The notes below the pieces were generated by a model, which worked only from the letters and a program-made list of their open reading frames with translations, did no database searches and was not told the DNA's origin. A program made the position numbers and the translations under genes. From Neobacillus pocheonensis (lineage in GTDB: Bacteria; Bacillota; Bacilli; Bacillales; Cytobacillaceae), in NCBI GenBank assembly GCA_023702235.1, contig JAMQCR010000002.1:1116001-1180000 (forward strand): a DNA stretch of 64,000 bases, in the 5' to 3' direction. Positions 9,138 to 18,147 of this stretch are shown here, in pieces (within the stretch, counting starts at the first letter, position 1; each line of letters starts with the position of its first letter).

Positions 9138-9441
9138 GGCTGCGATTTTTCTTCAGAAATAAGGACTTTATAAGCTTAAGGGTAAAAGCATACAGAACGA
9201 CTTTGGGCGGCAGCACTACGGACTGATCAGAAAGGAAAGAGCACCCTTTCTGTCATTCTGTATGTGTCGCTTCGGCATTAAATGGACCGATAACCACGGA
9301 CTGTACGGCTAACGCCTACATTCCGTAGGTTCCTGTTCCATTTACGGCTATCGCCGCCATACCGAACGAGCCGAAAACCGGAAAAAAGATTGAAAGACCA
9401 AAAGAATAAAAGACAAAAGGAGAGCAGCCGAAACGGCTGCT
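9128..9441. other. Nested inverted-repeat region, possible structured RNA or ssDNA origin
   Basis: About 310 bp more GC-rich than its surroundings, with no coding frame and nested hairpins. The palindrome at 9128-9143 is followed by GATTTTT. CATACAGAA (9189-9197) pairs TTCTGTATG (9256-9264) enclosing CAGAAAGG/CCTTTCTG. TAAATGGA (9279-9286) pairs TCCATTTA (9337-9344) enclosing CCTAC/GTAGG. A terminator-like AGCAGCCG/CGGCTGCT with TTTATT ends it at 9441. This layout resembles rolling-circle single-strand origins or a structured RNA. I cannot decide between them. Confidence 0.45.
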
Positions 9442-9472
9442 TTTATTGTTGATTTTTTTTCTTTACGAATTA

Positions 9473-9494
9473 AAAGACACTAATTAGTGTCTTT
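9473..9494. repeat. Perfect 22-bp palindrome, GACACT family
   Basis: AAAGACACTAAT continues into its exact reverse complement, giving a 22-bp palindrome. The core GACACTAAT recurs in the hairpins at 12227 and 18101 and as a half site at about 63166. Confidence 0.6.
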
Positions 9495-9547
9495 AAGAAG
9501 CATATTGGTTGAAGGTGATTTAATCCATATTATTCATTGATCAATAA

Positions 9548-9604
9548 AAAGAGCAAGGCAAAATTGTATAATTTCTATATGAAGGGTGTCGAGCCTTGCT
9601 CTTT
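9548..9604. repeat. Inverted repeat with 33-base spacer
   Basis: AAAGAGCAAGGC (9548-9559) is exactly complementary to GCCTTGCTCTTT (9593-9604). It may be a terminator with a long loop or the two ends of a tiny non-coding element. Confidence 0.5.
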
Positions 9605-10168
9605 ATTATTTAAATTGTTCAAATTGGGAAACAAAATACATTTTTTGGAATTTTATAAAATCTACCGTTAAGGGAACGTAACTAATCGAGAATTATTATA
9701 GATGCTTTTACAACAAAAAAAGGCGTCAGATTGACGCATCAATTTGAAACAAAAACATGTTGAAGGGTTTAAGAAGGATTACATAATTATTATGAGAAAA
9801 ATGCTGAAATATGACAGACAATCGTGGACTGTAAACATACGAGTAAATTAGTTTTGCTGCGTAATACGAAGATAATTTGCAATATAAGAAAAGGTACTTG
9901 TTCAACGGAGTTCAACAAGACATAGTAATTAAGATCTTCAACAATAGGGCGCGTTTTTTTAGCAAGAAAGCGTATTGGGCATTTAATGGAGTAAGGCTTA
10001 TTGAACTAAAGGTCAAAATACTTCAATAAAAGAGAGCAGATGAATTCAGCAAACTATAAGAAATTAAAACAGAATGAAGATGGTAAAATAAATTGGAATG
10101 ATAACTAATTTCTTTACACTGGAATTTTGGTCACATTCTTGTCGAATAAACATTAAGGAGGAATAACT
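9605..10168. other. Non-coding decayed stretch
   Basis: No gene supported. It contains a small GCGTCA/TGACGC hairpin near 9723 and a copy of the dispersed CGGGCGC-type repeat at about 9935-9960 (TTCAACAATAGGGCGCG, then a T-run). The ribosome site for the PhnB-like gene lies at its right end. Confidence 0.4.
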
Positions 10169-11081
10169 ATGTCAAAAACAAATCAAAAAATCGTTCCGCA
10201 TTTATGGTTTGACAAGGAGGCAAAGGAAGCAGCCGAGTTTTACGCTTCCATATTCCCGGACTCAAAAATTACGGATGTAACAACAATCCACGACACACCA
10301 TCAGGCGACTCCGATTTAGTCTCTTTTGAGCTTTGGGGGCGAAAGTTCATGGCAATCAGCGCAGGGCCTTTGTTCAAGTTCAATCCGTCGGTGTCTTTCA
10401 TAGTTAATTTTGACCCATCGCGAGAAAAAGACGAGAGAAAAAATAAATGAGGTTTGGAACAAATTGTCCGAAGGTGGCACAGCGTTAATGCCACTTGATA
10501 AGTATCCGTTCAGTGAGAAGTATGGCTGGATTCAGGATAAGTATGGTTTGTCCTGGCAGTTAATCCTTACCAATCCAGAAGGTGAAGAGCGGCCGGCATT
10601 AGTGCCGTCACTTTTGTTTGTCGGCGATAAATGCGGCAGCGCGGAAGAGGCTATTAATTTTTATTTATCAGTATTTAAGAACGCAAAGCAGGGACTTATC
10701 GCCCGCTACCCTAAAGGAATGGAACCTAACAAAGAAGGAACAATCATGTTCTCTGATTTCATGCTTGAAAATCAGTGGTTTGCTGCAATGGATAGCGCGA
10801 AAGAGCACAAATTCAGTTTTAACGAGGCACTCTCATTTATGGTGTACTGCGACACACAAGATGAGATTGATTACTACTGGGAAAGGCTCTCTGCAGTTCC
10901 TGAAGCCGAGCAATGCGGCTGGCTGAAAGATAAGTATGGCTTATCCTGGCAGATTGTGCCAAGTGAGATGGACGAGATGATGAACAAGGGCACACCGGAG
11001 CAACTTGCGCGCGTAACGAAAGCATTTCTTAAAATGAAGAAATTTGAACTTGAGAAATTACAGAAAGCATACAAGGGATAA
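10169..11081 (+). pseudogene. PhnB-like double VOC-domain protein, frameshifted
   Basis: Two overlapping frames together make one PhnB-like/3-demethylubiquinone-methyltransferase-fold protein (tandem VOC/glyoxalase domains). The first runs MSKTNQKIVPHLWF to SFIVNFDPSREKDE. The second resumes with REKINEVWNKLSEGG and ends near 11081. Both halves contain the family phrase DKYGLSWQ and the expected spacing. The shift lies near 10420-10435 in an A-rich run, so one indel, real or a sequencing error, explains it. ATG start behind AAGGAGGAATAAC. Substrate unknown for the family. Confidence 0.82.
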
Positions 11082-11089
11082 TGAGAATA

Positions 11090-11220
11090 CAGCCTGGTTG
11101 TTCCGCATTAGAAAAATGAGAAAAGCTTGTAACAAGGATAACAGGAATTTCAGGACTCGTACCTTCAGAGATAATAATATCTTTTACCGGACAAGCATCT
11201 GCATCAAAATAATTTTTCAT
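11090..11220 (-). pseudogene. YqxD/YaiI (DUF188) N-terminal fragment
   Basis: On the minus strand ATG 11220 behind AGGAGAGATAAAG starts a DUF188 protein. Recognisable pieces are FDADACPVKDIIISEG and IPVILVTSFSHFSNAEQPG. The fragment stops after about 45 of roughly 150 residues, where it abuts the end of the PhnB-like gene head to head. The later frame to 11029 is antisense to PhnB and not homologous. A deletion or rearrangement joined the two genes. Confidence 0.78.
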
Positions 11221-11281
11221 CTTTATCTCTCCTGTAAATAAGTTCGAGTTGATGATAATAGCAGATTTAGCTTTTGTCAAA

Positions 11282-11528
11282 CGAAGATGCTTTACCTAGA
11301 ATTTTTAAAAAAACAGTTATTCTATTAAAGGGCGCGCTTCTTAAGTTAAACAATTATTAAAGAAAGTGTTGTGTTTACCGACTAGGGCATTGTGTCAATA
11401 ATGCTCCTAGATAGGAAAAACAAGGTGCGGATGAAAAAGAAACAATTAACTAGTATGAATTGCCTTGAATTGTTTACATCAGTACGCTATTTAATAAAAA
11501 ATTTTTATAAATTAACGGAGAAGGAATC
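11282..11528. other. Intergenic with dispersed repeat
   Basis: No gene. A copy of the dispersed repeat is at 11317-11342 (TTCTATTAAAGGGCGCGC). The ribosome site ACGGAGAAGG for the SDR gene lies at the right end. Confidence 0.4.
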
Positions 11529-12222
11529 ATGACTTATCCAACACCAATTACAGATAATAAAAACTATAAAGGAAGCGGAAAATTAACAGAAAAAGTAGTC
11601 GTCATTACAGGGGGAGATAGTGGGATTGGGAAAGCGGCTGCTCTTGCTTTTGCGAAGGAAGGGGCAAAGCTATCTATTGTGTATTTAGGTGATCATGAAG
11701 ATGCTGTCCAGACAAAAATGGAAATAGAAGATTATGGCAGTGAGTGTTTATTAATAGAAGGAGATGTAAGTAAGGAGAGCTTTTGTCAGGATTCCATTCG
11801 ACTAACCATAAACACTTACGGAAAATTAGATATATTAGTGAACAATGCTGGAGTGCAGTTTCCACAAAAAAACTTGTTAGACGTAACTGCAGAAAACATC
11901 GAACGAACGTTTAAAGTAAATGTGTTCGGATACATATTTATGGCGAAGGCAGCACTTCCATATTTACAAGAAGGAGCAAATATCATTAATACATCCTCTG
12001 TTACCTGCTATTTAGGGCATGAGGAACTTCTTGATTACTCTGCAACAAAAGGGGCATTGTGGCTTTCACTCGATCGCTTTCTTTGTCATTGGCGCCAAAA
12101 AAAATAAGAGTAAATGCCGTTGCACCAGGACCTATTTGCTCACCCCTGACTTTATCTACGATGTCAGAAGAGGGTTTGGCGAAATTTGGTGCTATTACAC
12201 CAATGAAACGGCCCGCACGTGA
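11529..12222 (+). pseudogene. Short-chain dehydrogenase, frameshifted and truncated
   Basis: Classical SDR of the YhdF/YhxC type. The Rossmann motif is TGGDSGIGKAAA, followed by NNAGVQ. The catalytic Tyr/Lys motif is YSATKGA. The frame breaks near 12055, but the next frame continues the protein (FTRSLSLSLAPKKIRVNAVAPGP) to MKRPA at about 12217. There it is cut by a hairpin element, losing the last 30-40 residues. ATG start behind ACGGAGAAGG. Substrate not predictable. The frameshift and the truncation are independent lesions, so the gene is dead. Confidence 0.85.
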
Positions 12223-12226
12223 CCCG

Positions 12227-12265
12227 AATATCAGACGCTAAAAATTAAGTGTCTGATATTTTTTT
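12227..12265 (+). terminator. Terminator hairpin, GACACT family
   Basis: AATATCAGACGCT (12227-12239) pairs with AGTGTCTGATATT (12248-12260) with one mismatch and ends in a T-run. The preceding ACCCGAATAT is shared with the hairpin at 18101. Confidence 0.7.
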
Positions 12266-12941
12266 AATCTAATCCATTATGATCATGTTCCACCATGCTC
12301 TCAACAATAAAAAACCCTGTGAACCGTTGCGCTGACGAATGAGTGCTTATTTTCAATAAGATCTTCCATAATCGGGCGCAATTCTGCAGCATGAATTGTG
12401 CTCTTTCTTTATGTTATGGGCCATTATGTTGAATAAGATCACTTTTATTTTCTAATGAAGGTAAAATAAAAATCTCGTTTATATAAACGCCATTATCGGC
12501 TGATCCCAGCGTAGCTGACACAGACCGCAAAGTAAGAAGATGAAAAAGTTCCTGAAACGGTAAGTATCGGAACTTTATTTTCTTTTTAAGTTTTTTCACC
12601 CGTTGGCTAAAATAGGAAGTACTGTTACTATGCACAAAGTTCAAATGCCGCGGACAGAAACGGAACTTTATTCGAAATTACGGTCTAATTATTACCTGTT
12701 TTTAACATCTAATTTGCGGATAATGACAGCTACGCTGGTACTCCTCCTATTCGGGTGGTTCCAAGTATGATTTCCAATAACATTTCCATTCGAAACCAAT
12801 TGTTTTAGAATGGCTTGACGGTTATGTGTTACATTGCACCCTAAAATATTTCCACAGCAAATAGATTTCATGGATTGATTCCAGTTGCATGAATAGAACT
12901 TCGCTTTTTCTCAAAAAATAAGCTAAAAAGGTGGGAATATC
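12266..12941. other. Decayed region with repeat and gene remnant
   Basis: Nothing intact. The dispersed repeat occupies about 12363-12412 (CGGGCGCAATTCTGCAGC, then its near complement GAATTGTGCTC and a T-rich tail). A minus-strand frame at 12414-12644 contains YLPFQELF and RSVSATLGSADNGVY, which recur as PFQELVDW and WSVSATLGSGQY on the plus strand at 13301-13440. These are two inverted, differently damaged pieces of one lost gene. Confidence 0.5.
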
Positions 12942-13160
12942 ATGATATATATTTTGGCGATTATTGCATTAATCATGATTATTGGGTTAATTGTTTCATT
13001 AAGAACAGGTAAAGCAATCAGTGCGGGAAATAGTGAATATGATAAAGAAATTCACGAAAATATTCAAAGACACCCTATTCTGCTTAATCCTGTTTTTCTT
13101 ACCTATATCATTGCAATAGGTGCAGTTCTTGTTTATATCATCTATTTAGCCTTTACCTGA
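12942..13160 (+). CDS. Small two-helix membrane protein
   Basis: A 72-residue protein with hydrophobic segments at about 2-19 and 51-70 separated by a charged loop (EYDKEIHENIQRH). It is predicted to be an integral membrane hairpin. ATG start behind AAAGGTGGG. I do not recognise the family, and the neighbours are pseudogenes, so context gives no function. The regular start and composition argue that it is real. Confidence 0.6.
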   Translation: MIYILAIIALIMIIGLIVSLRTGKAISAGNSEYDKEIHENIQRHPILLNPVFLTYIIAIGAVLVYIIYLAFT

Positions 13161-13300
13161 TTCAAGGTTCAATGACCAAGGCTCTTTTATACCGTAACAA
13201 GCCCTTTGATATGGTATCATACAGACTTATATATTTTGTTTAAAATATACCATTAATTATTACATGGTATTGATAGTCGACTGATAAGTCTGATAATCGA

Positions 13301-13925
13301 GTGCCATTTCAAGAGCTGGTAGACTGGATGATTATTCAGCAAGAGGGGCAACCTATGCCTTCTAGAAAGGTTGCTATTGGTCGAGGAGATTTATTATCTC
13401 ATCCAGCCGTTTGGTCTGTGTCAGCAACGCTGGGATCAGGCCAATATATGATGCCAACGGTACTAGTAAAGTTCAAACGATTTGGCCACTCGATTTTAAT
13501 CTTGATAAATCTGCCGTCTCAGAAAGAGAAACCGTAGAAATAAAGAATTCACTTTTGAAAAAGAAACATACAAGATTAAACAAGTAGAGTTTTCACAGCT
13601 AGAAACAAGAGTTGTCGTTACTACACCTACACCTGACAGGAACCCCATACCGGATAAGGATGGAGGCCTAGGTAGAGTGATGAGCAAAGTGGAAAATAAA
13701 TTCCTTCATTCAAGGAAATCAGATAAAGAATACGGTTCTCACGTCGATAATAAAAAATCTGGTGTATTTTTGAAATCAGCTGGCGAAAAAGTTGTTCCAA
13801 TATTTAGTAAAGGTGAAGTAGAGGGTGCAAAAGAGGAATATATTATGTTTTTTGCTCCGGTTAAGGATCGCCTGGACTGCATTCTTGAAGTTGGTGATGA
13901 TATTAAAATACCATTAACGAAGTAG
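13301..13925 (+). pseudogene. Composite remnant, DUF4179/DUF5643-like
   Basis: Three overlapping frames look like one or two eroded proteins. The first gives PFQELVDWMIIQQEGQPMPS and WSVSATLGSGQY. A shifted frame gives TIWPLDFNLDKSAVSERETV, then QVEFSQLETRVVVTTPTPD, which resembles the C-terminal half of DUF4179/DUF5643 anti-sigma-like proteins. The last frame ends LDCILEVGDDIKIPLTK at 13925. There is no start with a ribosome site, and at least two frameshifts. The family match is tentative. Confidence 0.4.
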
Positions 13926-13956
13926 GAACGTTGTTTCTTTGATTGTTTAATGATTA

Positions 13957-14015
13957 TATTCCCCAAACGGGCGCAATTCTGCAGCAAGGATTGTGCTCTT
14001 TCTTTATGTTAAGGG
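13957..14015. repeat. Dispersed CGGGCGCAATTCT hairpin repeat
   Basis: Nearly identical to 12363-12412: AACGGGCGCAATTCTGCAGC, a spacer, GATTGTGCTC, then TTTCTTTATGTTA. The arms form a hairpin with a T-rich tail, so copies may also act as terminators. Confidence 0.7.
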
Positions 14016-14145
14016 CCAGATTGTGGAACAACATTTTTAAAGGTATTTGGATATTTATGTTAAATTGAGTACGAAATAAACATGGAGTAAAGAACATCTT
14101 AATTCATATAACCATCTTTAAAGTATTTTTTAGGAGGGATTAGAG

Positions 14146-14340
14146 ATGAAATGTAATGTTGGGAAAACCGAGCAAGCAATAAGAATTGGGATTGGTTTTG
14201 TTATAATCCTAGTTGGACTGTATTTCAGAAGCTGGTGGGGAATAATTGGATTAGCGCCTATCATTACTGGTGCTACCCGCTATTGTCCAGCGAATGCTAT
14301 CCTGGGAATTCAGAATTGCAAAGTTGAAAATAAACACTGA
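14146..14340 (+). CDS. DUF2892 (YgaP-type) membrane protein
   Basis: 64-residue protein with the DUF2892 pattern: an N-terminal KCNVGKTEQAIRI, a glycine-rich helix pair (FVIILVGLYF and WGIIGLAPIITGATRYCP), and conserved Cys residues near the end. In other bacteria the domain is fused to rhodanese domains (YgaP) or stands alone beside sulphur and redox genes. Function unsettled. ATG start behind TAGGAGGGATTAGAG. Intact, although its neighbours are remnants. Confidence 0.85.
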   Translation: MKCNVGKTEQAIRIGIGFVIILVGLYFRSWWGIIGLAPIITGATRYCPANAILGIQNCKVENKH

Positions 14341-14526
14341 ATCATAGTTGTATCACTTTATTGAATAAAAGATCTCCCGGAAGCCAAATGCTTTGTGCGA
14401 CCAAGTGTAGGCTAAAGTCAGACGAAGTCGTAGCTTTCGTATCGATAAGAGTATTCTCTTACGCAAGTTGGCGCAAAATTCTTATCGAATCCGAGTATTT
14501 CTCCTTAATTGCGCTTATGATAGGCA
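14341..14526. other. Intergenic with long-range hairpin
   Basis: TCGATAAGA near 14436 pairs with TCTTATCGA near 14473, with a smaller AAGTCAGACGAAGTCGT stem-like piece before it. No gene. It could be a leader or terminator structure. Confidence 0.35.
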
Positions 14527-14916
14527 ATGATTCCTTCATGCTCCCTCAAAGGGATTGTATTTATCATTTTGGAGTTTCTGGTGAATATTCAAGCAAATTT
14601 TAATGAGGTGATTATTTCTAGTTTTCAAGGAAATATAGAAAAAGCGATCGGACAGGCTGATTATCAGTGGTTGATGTTTTATCCTTGTATATATTTTTTT
14701 GCGATGTGGGATGCCTGGAAAGATGCAGGAGGGGAGAAAGATCGATACTCCTTCCTGCCGTTTGTGTTTGCGGCGTATTTCGTCACGATCGGATGTATTT
14801 ACTCATCAGATTTTAAGCTATTTGGGGTGTTATTAGGACCTGTTTGGCTTCCGATGTTGTGTGTGATTCCAGGTGTTATAATTGGAATACTAGCGAAAAG
14901 AATTATCGCGTATTAA
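14527..14916 (+). CDS. Membrane protein, possibly N-truncated
   Basis: 129-residue frame with about four hydrophobic segments. The protein-like core runs from FQGNIEKAIGQADYQWLMFY through CIYFFAMWDAWKDAGG and FLPFVFAAYFVTIGCIYSSD to a basic C-terminus. No good ribosome site precedes ATG 14527, and the first 25 residues look like read-through of non-coding DNA. The true N-terminus may have been lost. Family not recognised. Confidence 0.5.
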   Translation: MIPSCSLKGIVFIILEFLVNIQANFNEVIISSFQGNIEKAIGQADYQWLMFYPCIYFFAMWDAWKDAGGEKDRYSFLPFVFAAYFVTIGCIYSSDFKLFGVLLGPVWLPMLCVIPGVIIGILAKRIIAY

Positions 14917-15043
14917 AAAAGAAAAGTCACTGTAATGTCGTGCCTAAATTAGGTAATTAAGTAGTAAAAAGGTTCTTGAAGATCCTTTTTCATTTGCAGA
15001 TAAGAAGCTTTAAGTAAAATAGGCAGAAAAAGAAATATGTTAT

Positions 15044-15080
15044 TCTTATTCCGCAATCGGGCGCTTGTGCGGCTGAGCCT
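15044..15080. repeat. Dispersed repeat fused to a gene remnant
   Basis: TTCTTATTCCGCAATCGGGCGC, another copy of the window-wide repeat, runs directly into the truncated 5' end of the deacetylase remnant. This suggests the repeat was at the deletion breakpoint. Confidence 0.55.
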
Positions 15081-15086
15081 AGGTCG

Positions 15087-15482
15087 ATGACACACCTGTA
15101 TGAAAATAAAGCTGGAGTTAAATATATGGGCTTAGACATTATTAAAGCTGATAGAATTATCCAAAAATATCAACCCAATCATCTTAAGTTATTTCGACCA
15201 CCCGGGGGATATATAGATACAGCCTTACTTCGAGAAGCAAAACAGCTTGGATATAAAGTTGTGCTTTGGTCTTATCATCAGGACACAAAAGATTATTCCT
15301 TACCAGGAGCATAAGTAATAGCTGATCATATTATTCGCCATACAAGAAATGGGGATATTGTGCTTTTACATGACGGCGGTGGAGACCGAAGGCAAACCAT
15401 TCAAGCTCTAAACTCGATTCTTCCTGCCCTAAAACAACAAGGGTTTCAGTTTGTAAGTGTATCAGAATTACTCCAGTTATAA
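15087..15482 (+). pseudogene. Polysaccharide deacetylase C-terminal half
   Basis: NodB-type polysaccharide deacetylase. FRPPGGYID is the third NodB motif, VVLWSYHQDT the region of motif 4, and DIVLLHDGGG motif 5 with its catalytic His. The N-terminal metal-binding half (TFDDG) is missing. An in-frame TAA at 15312-15314 splits the rest (PGA-stop-VIADHI); relatives have Gln there, so CAA to TAA is likely. The frame then continues to a natural end at 15482. Peptidoglycan or chitin-type N-deacetylation would have been its role. Confidence 0.82.
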
Positions 15483-15525
15483 TAAGCAAAACGATCACAA
15501 ATATATTTTTTTTAATTGACTATTC

Positions 15526-15558
15526 AACAAAGATGAGGCTGCTCCGGCAGCCTTTTTC
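15526..15558 (+). terminator. Terminator hairpin
   Basis: GAGGCTGC, a short loop, then GCAGCC and TTTTTC form a compact stem directly before the palindromic repeat at 15558. Confidence 0.65.
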
Positions 15559-15593
15559 TTATTCCACTAACGTAAGCAGTTTAGTGGAATAAG
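15558..15593. repeat. Inverted repeat, TTATTCCACTAACG family
   Basis: CTTATTCCACTAA pairs perfectly with TTAGTGGAATAAG across a 10-base loop. The left arm matches dispersed copies at about 44438, 63348 and 63898. Confidence 0.7.
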
Positions 15594-16086
15594 GACGTAT
15601 TTGCAGGTAACTATATTGTATAGATTAAAACGTAATTGAAGTTAAATATTTTAAAAAAGCAAAATATGTAAGGCAGACGTTTTATATGGATTGTTTGCAT
15701 TTTTATTTAAAAGACAAAGAAGTACCTGTACTTATTAGTCCATCTTATAAGGGCACAGTAACGCCTATGAAATGAGAGAGGAAACAACAGAAATATTAAA
15801 TTATATTCGAGTGAATTTTCCATCCATTAAATATACAAAAGAGTATTGGAGTGGTCCCTATTAAATTTCTTTATCAAATAACGGGTGCAAGAGTTGAACA
15901 TCGAGATGCCATAATGGTGGCTTTTCTTGTTTCACTACTGAAGCAGGTTATTTTAACAGGTCAAGAATATTTTATTTTCTTAGCTCGCTGGAAGCAACCC
16001 AATTTGGTATTAAAGAAAAAAAAGGAAATTGACATACAATCTACAGGATTTATAATGATAATAATTTTAAATAAGGAGTGAAAGAA
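15594..16086. other. Decayed coding remnants
   Basis: Short protein-like pieces in changing frames (DCLHFYLKDKEVPVLISPSY, then NYIRVNFPSIKYTKEYWSGP), interrupted by stops around 15773 and 15860. No start or intact frame. It is the remnant of an unidentified gene before the BI-1 gene. Confidence 0.4.
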
Positions 16087-16737
16087 ATGAGTACTATTTC
16101 TTTATCGAAAGATAAGCAACAAAGTGTTTTGGCGAAAGTATATGCTTACATGTTCATTGGACTTATGATAACTGCGTTAACATCATACGAAGTATCACAA
16201 AACATAGCAGCAGTTGAATTAACGAAAAACACATTTTTCCTTATTGTCCTGTTCCAATTAGGGCTGGTTGTTGCATTAAGCTTTTTCATTACAAGAGTTC
16301 ACCCAATCGTGGCAACCGGTTTGTTTATCCTATATTCGATTTCCACTGGCGTTGTTCTTAGTCTCATTTTGCTTGCTTACACTCAATCAAGTGTTACTTC
16401 AGCATTTGTCACTACTGCAGGAGTGTTCGGGTTATCAAGCTTTTACGCAGTAACCACGAAAAGAAACTTGAACGCCTGGGGCGGTTATCTGTTCATGGGG
16501 GTGATCGGACTTATTCTTTCATCTGTTATAAATTTCTTTATCGGAAGCGGTCCGATGGATTTTGTCATTAGTATCATCGGCGTTGTTTTATTCATTGGGC
16601 TAACAGCATATGATACGCAAAAAATAACAACAAACAGAGAATATGCAACTTATCCAGTGCTTGGTGCATTTATTTTATATCTCGACTTTATCAATATGTT
16701 TCTGTATATTCTCAGGTTGTTTGGTTCAAAAAAATAG
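16087..16737 (+). CDS. BI-1/YetJ-family membrane protein
   Basis: Bax-inhibitor-1 (UPF0005) family integral membrane protein of 216 residues. Seven hydrophobic segments can be followed, and the family signature AYDTQKI occurs near the C-terminus, with the Asp used in pH gating of YetJ. Bacterial members are pH-sensitive calcium-leak channels. ATG 16087 is preferred because AAGGAGTG lies at the right distance; GTG 16078 lies inside it. The gene is intact amid pseudogenes and has no operon partner. Confidence 0.88.
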   Translation: MSTISLSKDKQQSVLAKVYAYMFIGLMITALTSYEVSQNIAAVELTKNTFFLIVLFQLGLVVALSFFITRVHPIVATGLFILYSISTGVVLSLILLAYTQSSVTSAFVTTAGVFGLSSFYAVTTKRNLNAWGGYLFMGVIGLILSSVINFFIGSGPMDFVISIIGVVLFIGLTAYDTQKITTNREYATYPVLGAFILYLDFINMFLYILRLFGSKK

Positions 16738-17010
16738 AAATAAAAGGCTATGTATTTATTTCGATTACTTATCAGTTTGCATGAACTCTATCAAAAATAT
16801 GCTGATCCAAGTTTTGGGAATATTCTAAGTTTCCTGCTACTTTTGAAGCACCACCGTATTTTGGATGTAAACGTTCATATTATAAAACCGATCATTTACC
16901 ACAGCAGAAAGAGGGATAAAGTTAGATTATTAAACGAATGTTGTCCTTACTGTTGATCCAGTAAGATTGAAGTAATGTCGGTAAATGACACAGATTATTT
17001 TATTTAATTT
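16738..17010. other. Intergenic, no supported gene
   Basis: Overlapping short frames exist but lack starts and look like eroded sequence. Confidence 0.35.
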
Positions 17011-17060
17011 TATTCAACAAACGGGCGCAATTCTCTAACAAGGAATTGCGTCTAATTTTA
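17011..17060. repeat. Dispersed CGGGCGCAATTCT hairpin repeat
   Basis: TTCAACAAACGGGCGCAATTCT, a short loop, then AGGAATTGCGTC and T-rich sequence: another copy of the repeat at 12363 and 13957, with a cleaner hairpin. Confidence 0.65.
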
Positions 17061-17095
17061 TAGACTAAAAAAGACGAAGTAAGGAGGAAATTAAA

Positions 17096-17440
17096 ATGAG
17101 TTATGAAAAATTACAAGCAATCGAAGGTGGCAGTGGTGGATGCGCTTGTTGCGGTTATCAGTATTCGCATTTACCATTACAAAGTTTAATTGCAGTAGAT
17201 TTTGGTCATGCAGCGGTAACGAAGAACGGCGAAGAAGTATACAACGAAATGGATTCAGAATTCAAAAATGAAGATTTATGGACAGCGCAAGATGCAGAAA
17301 ACTTAGCAAAAGAAGAACCTGACAATGATTGGAGAATACACCTTGTTGCACCTTTAAGCGAAAGACATTATCAACGTCAAGAAGATGGTTTGTGGGTTGT
17401 ATTTCGTATCTACACCGTTGCTGACAACATACAGCTGTAA
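17096..17440 (+). CDS. Cys-rich hypothetical protein with foreign C-terminus
   Basis: 114 residues beginning with a GGSGGCACCGY cysteine cluster and followed by acidic sequence and WRIHLVAPLSERHYQRQEDGLW. ATG start behind AAGGAGG. The last 15-18 residues (FRIYTVADNIQL) are encoded by DNA that reads antisense as HsdR (LQLYVVSNGVDTKY), so the original C-terminus has been replaced at a recombination junction near 17395. Family not recognised. It may be non-functional. Confidence 0.55.
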   Translation: MSYEKLQAIEGGSGGCACCGYQYSHLPLQSLIAVDFGHAAVTKNGEEVYNEMDSEFKNEDLWTAQDAENLAKEEPDNDWRIHLVAPLSERHYQRQEDGLWVVFRIYTVADNIQL

Positions 17441-17904
17441 AAAGCTAAATAACCCACGAAAAGAGTGTTTCCGATACCTTTGAACCTGATTAAAAGTTTC
17501 TTTGAAATCTAAACCTCTTCTCTTTAACTCCACCTGTATAACAGGTAGTCCATTAATTAAAATCGTAACATCTTAACGATTTTTGTACTTTCCTTCCACC
17601 GTCGTCTGGCGGGTAACTTGGAATATATTTTTACACCATTCGCACGTGTTGAAAAGCTCTAAATAAATTTCCGTTCCGTCGTCAAGCTGGAAAACTTGTT
17701 TGTCAAGTAATTTTTTTTCGTTTCAAAAATGCTTTTTCCATCGATCTGCGTTAAAAAACGGCTGAATTCTGTATCAGTTAGTGGTTGATCTTCTAACTTA
17801 CTTTCGTTGAACCGGTTCAGTTGGTTTCTGAAGTTATTTATCAGTGCATGATAATCATTGATAGCTACTTGCTCATATCCCTGACGAACAAGTTGTTCTA
17901 TCAT
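17400..17904 (-). pseudogene. Type I restriction HsdR, N-terminal fragment
   Basis: Minus-strand HsdR N-terminus. QLVRQGYEQVAINDYHALINN and GKSIFETKK occur in one frame. After a shift near 17722 come LFNTCEWCKNIFQVTRQTTV, then an in-frame TAA at about 17573 where relatives have Tyr, then DVTILINGLPVIQVELKRRG. These are the PD-(D/E)XK nuclease region and flanks; the helicase and C-terminal parts are gone. There are two separate lesions plus truncation at both ends. No hsdM or hsdS is nearby. Confidence 0.85.
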
Positions 17905-17965
17905 ATGACCGACTGTACGAACGGAGGTAAGAGAGGTCGGGGGTTAACCACCTCTCCTATATGGC
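17905..17965 (+). mobile_element. Group II intron 3' end (domains V-VI) fragment
   Basis: GTACGAACGGAGGTAAGAG followed by AGGTCGGGGGTTAACCACCT and CTCCTAT resembles the 3' strand of domain V and all of domain VI of bacterial group II introns. The 5' part of domain V and the reverse transcriptase are absent. It directly abuts the hsdR fragment. Called from memory of the consensus, so moderate confidence. Confidence 0.4.
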
Positions 17966-18100
17966 AGCACGAAGGAATCAGCGAAAGAAATGGCGTTGTT
18001 TCAGCTACGAAAAGCTCAGGAGGAAGAAGGTACCAGAAACTTAAAACAGAGGTTACTCGTTAATATGTAAAAAGAAGGCTCCAGTATATTGAACTATAAC

Positions 18101-18147
18101 CCGAATATTGGACACTAATAAAAAGTGTCTTGTATTCGGTTTTTTTA
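18101..18147 (+). terminator. Terminator hairpin, GACACT family
   Basis: CCGAATA-ttg-GACACT pairs with AGTGTC-ttg-TATTCGG around a 7-base loop and ends in TTTTTTT. It shares ACCCGAATAT and GACACTAA with the element that truncates the SDR gene at 12227. Confidence 0.8.

Noticed and set aside
10837..11025. ORFs overlapping the PhnB-like gene on the minus strand
   Set aside because: Antisense shadows of a recognisable protein family.
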